Source: Gonocerus acuteangulatus (Eukaryota; Arthropoda; Insecta; Hemiptera; Coreidae). Taken from it: a stretch of 64,000 nucleotides of DNA. Within the stretch, counting starts at the first letter, position 1, and the number at the start of each line of letters is the position of its first letter. Position numbers and translations under genes: made by a program. The DNA is taken from positions 100,922,533 through 100,986,532 of the forward strand of contig OX328125.1 in assembly GCA_946811695.1 (NCBI GenBank), read 5' to 3'. Positions 22,878 through 33,708 of the stretch are shown here, one piece after another. Below the pieces are notes generated by a model. That model worked only from the letters and a program-made list of their open reading frames with translations, did not search any database and was not told the DNA's origin.

Positions 22878-23246
22878 TTATTATATTAACAGCTCTTGGT
22901 CCTAATGCCCTAGGTACTTGAAGCACCTTTATAAAAAAAATAAAAGGCTCATGCTTACAACATATTCTAGTTTTACTCCCCCACCCCATGTATGTATGAG
23001 AATGGATGCGTTAGGGGTTTCTCCATATATTTATTTATACATGTATATGTATATATATCGCACTAGTATTTCTAAAGCGACACAACCAAAAAATCGGTGT
23101 TTTTCAGTTATGGCTATGAAAGACATAGTAAATATCTCTTCATTGACCATCAATGCTGAATGTACCCTAGCTTCAGAGCTTGTCCACCAGAGGGCATTTG
23201 TGTCACTCTTCCTTTTTTAATGATATTCTCCCGACATAGGCAAGAG

Positions 23247-24047
23247 CAGAGTTGGGCTTATTCGAATAATTTTTTATTTATGTAACGAATAAAAGATAAT
23301 TTTTTATCCGTTATTAGTTAATCATAAAACCACGGATGACCAATTATCCGTTATTCGAGAAACGGGTGAATTATCTTTTATTCGTCATTTGATTATCCGT
23401 TATCTTTTATTCGTTATCCGTCCACAATACCACTTTTTTCTATCCATTCGGGCAAAAACAAACTGTTGGTTTGCACATGGCATTGCACTCTTTAAATAAA
23501 TATTTAAACATCAAGAAATTGTTGTTTCAGTACAACACGGCACTTCCATCGTCAGCACCAGTCGAACGGCTGTTCTCGTTTGCTTCCATAACGGATATTC
23601 CAAAAAGCAATCGACTCTCTGATGAAATGTTTGAGAAAAGAGTAGTTTTAAAATCTATGTTGAATTTAATTTAAAGTTTAATTATATATTTAAATAATAA
23701 TGTAATACATAATTATATTTAATAATAATTTAAATAATTACATATTATATTATATTTAAATAATAAATAAATACATTGTGATTGAGTAGTAAATTGGTTT
23801 TCTACACATCTTCCAAATATAAAAATCATCTTTCGGATGAAAATTTATCCATCGAATTAAGATTCATCCGTAAGATGAAAAATTATTTCAAATGAAATCT
23901 TAAGATAAAAGATGACGGATAACTTTACGTAAATGGTAATAATTTCGAATAACGGATAACGGATATCCGAAAATTATAGATGACAAATAACGAATAACCT
24001 AGGTTATTCGTCATCCGTTATCCGAAGATAATTTTTGCCCAACTCTG
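23247..24047. mobile_element. hAT element with 8-bp target duplication
   Basis: The inverted ends CAGAGTTGGGC and GCCCAACTCTG are flanked by perfect GGCAAGAG duplications (23239-23246 and 24048-24055). The 801-bp element has ATCCGTTAT-rich subterminal repeats and a relic of the transposase C-terminus. Confidence 0.93.
23471..23674 (+). pseudogene. hAT transposase C-terminal dimerisation domain relic
   Basis: The frame encodes YLNIKKLLFQYNTALPSSAP followed by VERLFSF and NRLSDEMFEK-(R)-VVLKS, ending in TAA at 23672. This order (NT.LPSSAPVERLFS, then NRLS...E....L) is the signature of the hAT family C-terminal dimerisation region, normally the last 80 or so residues of a protein of about 600. 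The N-terminal BED finger and the catalytic core are absent, so the element must have moved using an enzyme made elsewhere. The frame is intact over about 65 residues and sits inside an element with perfect 8-bp target duplications, which fits an internally deleted derivative of an autonomous parent. Not expected to be functional alone. Confidence 0.85.
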
Positions 24048-24110
24048 GGCAAGAGTAACAAATTTTCAGTTGACATTTTTAATTCTATGTGTCAGTAGAA
24101 ATACTAGTGC

Positions 24111-24112
<2 letters not shown>

Positions 24113-24159
<47 letters not shown>

Positions 24160-24172
24160 ATTATTTTGATAG

Positions 24173-24220
<48 letters not shown>

Positions 24221-24243
24221 CTATCAAAATAATTTAATTTTTT
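24113..24243. repeat. Two TA arrays around an inverted repeat
   Basis: TA runs at 24113-24151 and 24176-24218. The second is flanked by AATTATTTTGATAGAAATA and its inverse TATTTCTATCAAAATAATT, making a palindrome with a TA core. Confidence 0.9.
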
Positions 24244-24366
24244 TCCTCATTCATGTTATTGAATTGTTAATATAGATTCCTTTAATGTAATTCTTAAACT
24301 AAAGGACATGTTTTGATTAGCTTACAATGTTAAATTATATTGCTTCAATGGTTCATATTTAAATTT

Positions 24367-24540
24367 GGTGGCCGTGCCTAAGGTGGTGGGTTCGATTCCC
24401 ACTAGGTGTGATGGCTTTTGTTTACAAGAAACAAAAGGCATCAGACCTATCCTGGCTAGAAAAGGGTGGTAACCTATTAATAACCCGTCCTCGTCGTATT
24501 CGTTGTCAAAAATAAATGAATGTTAAAATTTAAATAAATC
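24367..24540 (+). repeat. tRNA-derived SINE, internally deleted head
   Basis: The B box GGTGGGTTCGATTCCCAC is intact but the A-box region is shortened. The body GGCATCAGACCTATCCTGGC and CCTATTAATAACCCGTCC match 3465-3668. Tail: AAATAAATGAATG. Confidence 0.7.
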
Positions 24541-24719
24541 ATAATATTTAAATTAAAATCTTTATAAATTAATAGGCATTCGGGTTTATAGCGCATGTCA
24601 AAACAAAAACAATCAATTAGCGATTGCTTCATCTTAGCGGGTTTCCATACTAGTCAAAATCGAGTAATAGACAAGCAGGTTTATTGTGCATGTACGAAAT
24701 AGAACTTAAACTTGCCATG

Positions 24720-25985
24720 GACGTATATAGAAAATAATTTCGGAGGGGGCTGGGAAAATTTCGGGGGGGGGGGACTGAGACCATTTCCGGGGTATGAAAT
24801 ACTAACAATTTAGATCTTGGAAGAGTTTTAGCCAACTTAACCCTTTCCGTACCGTGGACTGCTCCAGCAGTCGAGAGCGGTCGGGACCCACATACCGTGG
24901 ACTTGTGTACAAGTCGAAGGAAGACGGGACCCACGTACCGTGGACTTGTACAGCAGTCGAGAGCTCGGCGTATCTCTCGCATTCTTTATCTTCTTATTTC
25001 CCGACTATAGAGCTATCTAGCGTTACCGTATTATACTTCTAGCATGGCATTTGAATGAAGTTTTTGGTCGTTTTCAGTCGAATTACAACTCGTTGCCTTC
25101 TCCGCCCAGTTACCCTGTCAACCCTAGTCAAATTACCGTTTGTTTTTATACTTCTGTACATTCCTAACAGTATTAATTTGCAAAATCATTTAACTTTTAG
25201 TCCTGAAGTTAAGATCTTATATTCGTGTTTTGTTAAATTTAGAAAAACTGTTTTTTTCTTTATTGCGTGTCCTCCATTTTTAAAAAAATATTTAATTAAA
25301 ATGTTTAATATATTACATATTTAATTAAATAATTCATTAAATTAACTGTAAATATTTATAATTATGCTTTTGTTTTATAACTAAATTTTATACATAAAAA
25401 AAAATTTAACTCCGCCGGTGTACAAAGTCACGGATCAAAAATGAAGATGGAAAATTTATTTGCTGTAGTCATTGAATATTTAATTCGCTTGCTTATTATT
25501 CATAAAAGAAAGAGCAAATGGTAACTGAAAAAAAAACCTTCTTTTTTTACTCGTATATATAATATAGCTTTTTTATTACTTATTTTTAAAGAAAGTTATT
25601 CAACTTAAAATAATTAGTTAAATGCCAAACTAATTCAGCATAAATAAAAATTAATAATCATTGTAAGCAAAATAAAAATCAAAATGATAAAAGACGAGTT
25701 TAAATACGACGAGGAGATCGCTGAAAGTCGAGGCGCTCTGACCGAGAGTGGGAAAAGTATCCCGTACAGGGGGACCAATGCCGGGTGCTAGTATCCCGTA
25801 CAGCAGAACACACTCCTTGCGGCTCTTTGCGTACGGAAAGGGTTAAACGCTATTACACCCCAAATAGAATATGTTTTATGATCTTATTTAATTTATTTTT
25901 AAGGGTTTTATGAAATGTTTACTGATCAAATCAAAATTTCGAGGGGGGGGGCTGCAGCCCCCTCAGCCACCCCCTTCTATACGCC
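24720..25985. mobile_element. GCGTATATA-type MITE split by a TTAA element
   Basis: The left end GACGTATATAGAAAATAATT plus G-rich tracts and the right end CAGCCACCCCCTTCTATACGCC resemble the MITE at 20283. The piggyBac-like element 24841-25842 lies inside. Without it this copy is close to 260 bp, like its relative. Confidence 0.65.
24841..25842. mobile_element. piggyBac-like non-autonomous element (TTAA duplication)
   Basis: CCCTTTCCGTAC at the left and GTACGGAAAGGG at the right are perfect 12-bp inverted ends flanked by TTAA (24837-24840, 25843-25846). The left part has repeated ACCGTGGACT..(G/A)CAGTCGA motifs and the right part repeated AGTATCCCGTACAG. TTAA duplication with CCC...GGG ends is characteristic of piggyBac. 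The AT-rich core has no transposase. Confidence 0.88.
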
Positions 25986-26275
25986 AATGAACCTTGCAAT
26001 AGCGTCGTTTTAGTGTGCCTCCACACGAGTCTATACCAAGGAATTTGCATGCCGCTTTCCTGCGCTTGTCGTTTGTTTGTTTGTGGCATTTTTGGGCGAA
26101 AGAACCCCACGGTCGTCATCGCCCTACCGTGCAGATAGCTACACAAATTACTCACCGCATGCTCACGAGTTTTATTTTTTTTTATTTATTTATTTTTTTT
26201 TTTTTACAACTGGTACTCTTTTATTTCCTATTTTTTCCCCCTTTATTCTATTTTTTCAGCCATTTGTCTTTTCTA

Positions 26276-26315
<40 letters not shown>

Positions 26316-27075
26316 GCTTGTCGAAATTAAAATTTTTTATAAACATTTTTATGTTTAGTAATACATAAAACACAATTATATTAAGTCCATCATTTTATTG
26401 GAACTCTAGTTACTTCGCGCCATCACTTGAACCTAATCAGATGCTTAGATTTAATGTTATTTGTTAAATTTTTACCCCGCCTTTGTCAAAGAAATCCAAC
26501 ATGGTATGCAATAATTATGGCAGTGGACTATCGATGGAAACAGATGAATTAGTCAAATCTAAAAAAAAAAAATATAGTCACTAAAGGAATTGTAGACAGG
26601 TTTTTATATTATTCCTCGCCCGATATGAAAAATATAACATGTAAATGTTTTAAATCTGTTAACGACTTTTTTCTTGTTCTTTACAAAGTATACGTTTTCT
26701 ACAATTTTCCGTTTGGCCACGTTTTTTTTCCTTGCCTCCGAATGTTAAAATTGTCCACAATGTGTAATCTCAGTTTTATATTCCCTTTGGTCTACGTTTT
26801 TATCATGTTGTTACGATATTTTCTTAAACAGCTAACCGGACACTTTTACTTGCGATTTACCACAATCATCTTAAAACGCTCAACATCAGGGAAGAAAAGC
26901 ATTAATAATTAATACTTAAAATTTACAGTAATTATATCTATGACTCAAATCACTTATGTGAAAAGTTCCTTCAGAAAACGAACTATGAACTCTTTTGGAA
27001 AGACACTATCTCAGTCAGTTTTTCAAACATTTGGTGTTTGATGAACTAAGCATACGTGTTTTGTACAAGAAATAT
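25986..27075. other. Unassigned AT-rich region with poly-T
   Basis: Contains a T run at 26284-26313. Short frames are AT-driven and match no family I know. Nothing else supported. Confidence 0.4.
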
Positions 27076-27088
27076 ATAATCCCTTATT

Positions 27089-27243
27089 TTTTTTTCGTGG
27101 CTATTAGCGCCGACATCCAGCGAGCAACAAGGAATTTTCTCAGAGAGCCTTGAGATGAGAAAATTTTGGCGCTGGTGGGGATCGAACCCACCATCTCCCG
27201 CTTATGAATCCAGCGCGCTAGCCACTAGACCTCGGGGGACCCC
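27089..27243 (-). repeat. Full tRNA-derived SINE with target-site duplication
   Basis: On the minus strand the head has an A box TGGCTAGCGCGCTGG and a B box GGTTCGATCCC with a perfect T-arm (GTGGG/CCCAC). The body has a TTTTCTCA...TGAGAAAA hairpin and the 3' end GGCGCTAATAGCCACG plus an A tail. Flanks ATAATCCCTTATT (27076-27088) and ATAATCCTTTATT (27244-27256) form a 13-bp duplication with one mismatch. The acceptor stem cannot pair, so this is not a tRNA gene. Confidence 0.85.
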
Positions 27244-27286
27244 ATAATCCTTTATTATATATAAACACACGCACACACACACACAC

Positions 27287-27330
<44 letters not shown>

Positions 27331-27397
27331 TCATATAGAGTGCTTTGAGGTTTTTTAACTTTCGTTATGTATGTCATGCTTAATTTCGTGGTGATCA

Positions 27398-27460
<63 letters not shown>
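27287..27460. repeat. Paired TA microsatellites
   Basis: TA arrays at about 27287-27328 (preceded by CACACA) and 27400-27459. The sequence between them and just after shares an inverted TTTCGTTAT. Confidence 0.9.
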
Positions 27461-27462
<2 letters not shown>

Positions 27463-28345
27463 CTTTCGTTATATAACAATTCATTCTACTTGACTGTTCA
27501 CTATGGTATAAGAACACAAGCCAACACGAAATAGTTCTTTTGAGGCTAAGAATAGGTCATACACGCATTACTGACATAAGGATTTACTTGGACATACGAT
27601 GCGTCTTGACAGGTATGCCTTCTGAAAACAGCCGCCATATTGTTACAAAGCTGACATATTTGTACATTATTAACATATACAATATCATAAATATGTCATC
27701 GGGGCGTAAAAAGTCGTTTTAATTTTTTCCTACGAAAACTTCAGAGCAGAAAGATTTTCACCGCTATTCTTTTTGAGAATTTTCTTATTTAAATTATTTT
27801 CAGTTATTGTTGTATATAGTTACAGTTCAGGTACATATGTTTGTTTTTTTTTTATATATAATTCTAAATACTCAATTTATTTTTTCAATTGAAAGCATGT
27901 TTATTTCAATTGGTAAAAGGTTTCCAATATTTCTGTTTGCTTCATTATTCCATTATTGTAAAATGTATATTCGTAAAAAATAGGAGTGGCTGATTCATTG
28001 GTGTAAAATATAGAAAGCAATGAAATTCTCACTCATTCATTTTGATTTTCCTACTTCAAAATTAAAAAAAAAATAAAAATAAGGGATACAAAAAAACAAA
28101 GTAGTACTTCTAAAAAATGACCCTAATTTTTCCTATGCTTTTTACAGATTAGGAAAAAAGATAAATGATAAAATAAGAACACTTTTACATACTAGTCATA
28201 TTTATAAAAATAGCCATCCCGGTTTCACAAGGATTTAAGGGGCAATAAGAGTATTTTATTTATATAAATTTATTTTATAAGCATCCGCAACAAAAGCGAC
28301 TTACTCAGAACAATCATTACATATATACATACAATTATATTATTG
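27461..28345. other. Unassigned AT-rich spacer
   Basis: No supported feature. Short open frames have no recognisable family. Confidence 0.4.
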
Positions 28346-28604
28346 CATATCGTCGATACAAAAGCAAACTAACGAATATGAAAATCACCACTTTTCAGAG
28401 TGGAAAAGCATTTATTCATAACTTTTTTTTGGACAGTCAAATATTCGGCAGATTTGACCTTTTGATAGCGGAATACTTTCCCTTTCATAGAGTGAATCAG
28501 ATTCAAAAATTTGCAGTACATAAGTCCAGCAGAAATTAGTAAAGATTGACAATGAAAGATGCATTTTTTCATATTCGATACTTTGCATTTGTATCGACGA
28601 TATG
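28346..28604. mobile_element. Short TIR element (MITE)
   Basis: CATATCGTCGATACAAAAGC at the left and its inverse with one difference at the right (GCATTTGTATCGACGATATG). It is 259 bp, non-coding. Confidence 0.75.
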
Positions 28605-28714
28605 TTCATACAAACACATTATTACGTCATTGTATACAAATATACAATCACTGTATTTATAGTTCATTTTACATCTTGATATAGGAGAATAATATTTTCT
28701 TTTAGTCATTAATT

Positions 28715-28751
28715 TTGGGCATGATTCTTCAGCTAGAAGGATCATGCCCAA
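28715..28751. repeat. 11-bp hairpin
   Basis: TTGGGCATGAT and ATCATGCCCAA enclose a 15-nt loop that can itself pair (CTTC/GAAG). Confidence 0.7.
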
Positions 28752-29134
28752 ATAAAAATAATGATACATTTTTTAGAATTAATATGATTTTTTCCATGCA
28801 TAATTTTTAATTAGAAGTCAAAGAAGGGTTGGGTTTCGGCTAAGAGAAAAATTTCACATTTCCAAAAAAATTGCGAACGTTTCGGCTGCACTTTGCAGCC
28901 TTCTTCAGCTAAAAAATAAATATACATAATTACAAGTAAACATAATTCAAGTAAATGTTATCATGGTCTTCCCCCCCCCCCCACCTAGGCATTTTATAGG
29001 TATTTTTATTTTTATTTTTATTTTAACTTACTGCCTCTACTCGAGAAGAGTCATTGGCAGGTCAATGAATTATTTATAGGTATTTATTACTGTATCTATT
29101 ATCATATATTCGTGTTTTGTTTTAAATATAAAAA

Positions 29135-29520
29135 GTCCGTCACGCAGGAGCTGCATAACTAAGCACTTTCCTCAGAATTTGGGTAGTGTAGATTGCTTTC
29201 CAGAACAATTTGCTTAAAATATCCTACATAAATAAAATAAAAACATGAATAGTTCTCTTTTAAATTTGTAATGAGTAACTGATCAATTAATAATTAGCTT
29301 CCAGAGTTATGTTTACACATGGTACCTATTACACTACGTAATAAATACAAAAAAAACTCATATTATCGTATTTTGATCTAACGCAGGAACAGGATACAGT
29401 CACTCTAGTGGTAGAAAGCGCTCCTTGCGGCGGCTTTGTGAACCTACGTCTGACGGGCTTTTCTATTGAAATATATTACAAACTAGCTGTTACCTGGTGT
29501 GCAATGCTACACCTACTTTA
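29135..29520. repeat. Truncated family B 5' part joined to an inverted LINE-like tail
   Basis: 29135-29480 matches the first 340 bp of the family B copy at 18601 (GTCCGTCACGCAGGAGCTGC onward). It breaks at TATATTACAAA, where ACTAGCTGTTACCTGG begins. That is the inverse of the GGTAACAGCTAGT tail found at 60845 and 63300. Confidence 0.75.
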
Positions 29521-30473
29521 TATTAAATATCTGTAGCCGGTCTTACCATGCTACACATGCTTCATATTAAATAGTTGTAACCCAGCTTCCATGGTACGCC
29601 TACTTTATGTTATATATTTAAAAAAATGAATGATTATATTATATAGAATATAAGATAATAAATTGAGAGCTCGGCTGAAAAAGTTATTTTCCATTTTTTT
29701 TTTAGAGAAAGTGGGGTGGAAATTAAATTGATCCTTATTTTTTAAAAAGTACCCTTACTTTTAAAATGGTATTACAATTAAGTGATTCCAAATAATTTAA
29801 TTGCAATACCGTTTTAAAGAAAATCCAAACCAAACTCCCTGTGTTTAATTTTTTTAAAGAAAAAAAAAATATGTGGTCCATAAATAAATATTCATAAAAA
29901 ATAGCAATACAAATGAGGCATTTAATTAAGGTTATGATTAGTTATAAGTTGTCAAAACCTACAACTGAAACTATATTCTTTATTTTCATTGATTTTTTTT
30001 TTTAAATATAATATTTATTTATTTTAAGGTCTTCGCATCTAAAGCTAAAACCTCAACCTTGCGCAAATATAATATTAATATGTTATATTGTTTACCTGTT
30101 CATGTAATAATCCGTAACTGAGTTTTTTTTATGAATGAAAAAGTAGGTAAGTCGTGCAGGGTTTATGTTATTTATGCCAAAAGGAAAGTTTTAAAAACAT
30201 AGTTTGTTGTTTCACATACACTTTCACATATTTTTGTTCACTTTTTTTTTCCTTTCTATTAAAGCTTCTGTTTCAAATTTTATGGTTCATGCACTCTTCT
30301 ATAAGGATAGTCCTTCTATCAGAGGAAATAGGGGCCTCTAAGAATAAAAACAAATTTAAGATATTTTTCTTGCAGTTATGGACAACAATGAATTAAAGGT
30401 ATTTGGGAATTTCAATAACGACATTGACTTGGCGAGCAACAATATTTTTACCAGAATTGCAACCGTATTTAAA
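29521..30473. other. Unassigned AT-rich spacer
   Basis: No convincing feature. Homopolymer A/T tracts are common. Confidence 0.4.
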
Positions 30474-31213
30474 CATTTAGTCCAAGAGCTGGTAACACAC
30501 TTTTCAAGTGTTTTATGTGCCTTGAAATTGTCGTATAGTGGGTCTCTAGAGTAGATAAAAAGTTAAGTATATGGTTGCTGGACATACCTTGAAACACCAG
30601 GTACTGCGCATGGTAATCAGTAACAAACTATGGGCCAAAAATAGTGTTTTATTCAGAAGCCATAAGTGTTCAATGTAAAATTAAGGCAATTCTATAATGA
30701 ATAATATATAAGGCAGACACTTTTAAGTGGGATACATATAAAAAAAAAACAAAAAACCGAAGTGGGTTTTTTGTAATATTAAATGAAGTCTCTTCTTCAC
30801 ACTGCTATTTAAACACCATAATTGAAAATAATTACAAAAGGGCAGACACTTTTTGTGAGGTTTAGTAATCAGCAAACATGAAAATAAATTCAGCCGATGA
30901 TAGACTGCAATATACTGCGTGTAACCGTAAGAGTGAGTGAGAGCACCAATCATCTGGACAGGACAGTTGTGGCTGTTCTAGAAATAAAGCAACTTGCCTT
31001 AATTATACATTAAAGATTGTTGGCTTCTGAATAAAATACCATTTTAGTGACATATTTTTTTAACACCTTTCCCCTATGTGCAGTACCTGGTGTTCCAAGG
31101 TATGTCCAGGCTACACATACATGCCTTACCTATCCACGACATGCAATACACCAAAATTCCAAGGTGCATAAAACACTTCATGAAATGTACGTTACCAGCT
31201 CTCCGACTAAATG
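30474..31213. mobile_element. Foldback element with long imperfect arms
   Basis: The left end CATTTAGTCCAAGAGCTGGT and the right end inverted, CATTTAGTCGGAGAGCTGGT, begin arms of roughly 200 bp. These include ACATACCTTGAAACACCAGG matched by CCTGGTGTTCCAAGGTATGT, and a shared TTATTCAGAAGCCA. Non-coding, 740 bp. Confidence 0.75.
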
Positions 31214-31788
31214 TTGACAGTCAGAGGATATAACTATCTCAGACAAAAGAAAGCATATGTCAGAATATAATGATTAAATTATTATGGATATTAAATTAAT
31301 AAAAAATTGCATGGAAAATTTAATTACTTATTCATTTATTAGAACACCACAATTCACGTGACTTCCTCTTCTTATAAAAATAATATTTTAATACATTAAT
31401 TTATCTGCAAAAAAAAATAGCATGCATTAAGAATAACTTTATTAAAAAAAAATTAAAGTGAGGCTGCCCAAATTAATAGGGTTGCTAAACCATACAGCTC
31501 TTGTAATAATAAAATAATGTTTCAAAACGTGGTGAAAATTAATTCATTTATATACATTCATTTGTATGATTATAAACATTTATGTAATTTATTATGTACA
31601 TCTATCTATATGCGAATAAAAAAATAAGTTAAATATAACAACATTTAATATAATATTTTAATAATATTTGCATATGTATGTGAGAGAATTAATTTAAAGT
31701 TCATAAATTTAAGTCCTTTACAAAATGACATTGTTCACAAAGGAGTTTTTAATGTTTAAAAAAATCTTTATGTTTTAAACAAAAAGTT
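31214..31788. other. Unassigned AT-rich spacer
   Basis: No feature recognised. Confidence 0.4.
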
Positions 31789-33015
31789 CTATCTTTTTGG
31801 AAAATCTTGGAACCTTAAACTTAAAGGTACATATTCTGCATATGTAGACTCTTCTGTAAGATCTTTTTTCTTTCTCGATTTCCAGTATAATACATTACCA
31901 ATGTATAAGAAATTATTAATAAGAAAACCAGTGGTGGATTTTCCTTCTAAATGATCATTTAAGAATATAGTCCCTACATCCATCTGTTTGAACAACATTT
32001 AGACCCATTTGATATCTTCAACTTTCTTATTTCAACAAAATCTCAAGCATTATTTTATTTCAAACTATCTTTTTCTCTATCCCAAAAATCACAATCGCTT
32101 GAACTTTATCAGATTCACCCTCAGCCAATCCAATACAGCTTATGTTTTCTTGGGTAACATCAACATGCCTAGCGACAATGATTTTATTATTCAAAAGTAC
32201 TTTATATCCCACTTCACTATAACCGATTAAAATGCACATATTCACCTTTTTATCCCATTTAGAAGTTATTATTTGTTCTGGTTTCCTAACAAAATTTTTA
32301 CTACCATATAAATTAAAGTTAGAAACATCTGGTTTCTTTCCAAAACAGTTTTCATAGGGTATTTTATTGTCAATGGTGTTAGCTAAAGAGTGATTTTTCA
32401 AATAAGTTGCTTCACAGACCATTTCTGGCCAACATTTTTTTCTACAATAGCTTCTGCCAGTAAACAATGAGATATATTCATAATTGTTCTAGTAAATCAC
32501 ACCATTTAATTCATGAACATATGAGGGACAGGGATTAATTATGATACCCTTTTTTTTTTTTGGTAGTCATAATTCTTACAATTTAAATATTCCTTACCAA
32601 TGTCATATCTCACAATACCAATTCTCTTATTTCCTAAGTTTTCAACCTCATTTACTTATTGAACAAAGGAATGAAAAACTTCTGTTTTAGGTTTAATAGT
32701 TTAAATCCTAGCAATCTTACTATTTATTAGAGTGAGACCGTGACAAAGGGAATTCATCACTAAACACTTAAATAACAATAAACAATACTGAACAATTATG
32801 AAGAAATTAACATGAGAGCAATCTTACTATAATCATCTATAAGTGAAACAAAATATTTTTCACCTTTGAGACTCATAGTTAAAAAAAGGTCCACATCAGT
32901 GTAAACAATTCCAAAATACTTTTAGCCTTGTTCTTATTGTTATTTACACACTTCATCAGTTTCAATAAAAAAGTTAAGTGTTTTTCCACATACTAAAACC
33001 CTCTCCATCAAATAC
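31789..33015 (-). pseudogene. Ty1/Copia retrotransposon pol relic (integrase, fused RT/RNase H remnants)
   Basis: Minus-strand reading, from high to low coordinates. A CGKTLNFF-like end of the GAG-pre-integrase region is near 32985. The integrase core start TDVDLFLTMSLKGEKYFVSL follows and continues as IDDYSK near 32840, then FHSFVQ near 32675 and IVRYDIGKEYL near 32615. The later integrase part ELNGVIY has a stop after it, then TYLKNHSLANTIDNKIPYEN-(C)-FGKKPDV and NMCILIGY near 32240. In a separate frame ending near 31789, QMDVGTIFLNDHLE (the start of the RT) joins directly to GKSTTGFLI and YWKSRKKKDLTEESTYAEY (RNase H). Most of the polymerase is therefore deleted. Several stops and frame changes make it clearly dead. 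No LTR was located. Confidence 0.8.
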
Positions 33016-33560
33016 CAGTACATATTCATTTATTCATTAAACAGAAAAGCGAGTGAGAGATACCGAATACTATAACCGACATTGCAACCTTCCTTTACTA
33101 AAGAGATAAAAAAACTCTCTCAACAAAAGTATTGAAATTATTAAAGTTCTGAATAGAAACATGAACACTTAATTATAATATATTAGTCCAAATTATGATT
33201 AGATAAACACAGAACATTTTTATGATATACTTATTTATACGATATTAGTCTATATTCTGGTTAGAGCAGTGTTGCCCTAGGCAATCAAATCAAAATTGAT
33301 TTAATATGAAGAAAACTGATCTGATATTAAGAAAATTAATCTTAAAAAATATGATATTTTATTATATGATATCTTATATGTTATTTGTCCAAACTCTGAG
33401 AATATAAACCTACTATTTAGATAAACAAACAAAGGTTTTGTATTGCACTTCTTCTTAGAAGGAGGGGCAACACTGGAAAGAAAATGCCGATTTCTGACTA
33501 TAAACTCTTCTGTATATGACAGTTTCGAACTCGTTACTTCCAAACTATGAATCCTAGAAG
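33016..33560. other. Unassigned AT-rich spacer
   Basis: No supported feature. Confidence 0.4.
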
Positions 33561-33708
33561 ATTTTGAGCTAGACTACGAGATTTCCCGGATCAAGACGTA
33601 TCTATGTGCGAAGTTTGGTCAATATCAGTCAAACGATGTGGATTTGTATAAGGAACAAACAAACAGAAAAACAGAAAAACAGACACGTGATTTTTATATA
33701 TATAGATT
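33561..33708 (+). repeat. Family D unit (short-period dispersed repeat)
   Basis: Contains ATCAAGACGTATCTATGTGC and AGTTTGGTCAATATCAGTCA, then ATGTGGATTTGTATAAGGAA. This is the same unit that forms arrays at 38440-38900, 48920-49520 and 62225-63060. It runs straight into family B. Confidence 0.6.

Larger units (their letters stand above)
23053..24118. mobile_element. Outer TIR element hosting a hAT insertion
   Basis: ATATATCGCACTAGTATTTCT at the left is matched inverted at 24094-24114 (AGAAATACTAGTGCGGTATAT). Without the hAT insertion and one target copy, it would be about 257 bp. Confidence 0.65.

Noticed and set aside
26015..26368. Phe-rich membrane-like protein
   Set aside because: It is caused by T homopolymers at 26170-26313. 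Two frames look alike and there is no other evidence.
27170..27240. Functional tRNA gene on the minus strand
   Set aside because: The T-arm and both boxes are good, but the acceptor stem cannot pair and the anticodon stem is poor. The surrounding SINE body, A tail and target duplication show a SINE.
28862..28912. Hammerhead ribozyme core (CTGAAGA ... GAAAC) on the minus strand
   Set aside because: An extra A separates the core from the stem II closing pair, and no stem I or III with a cleavage site could be drawn. It is kept only as a shared motif.
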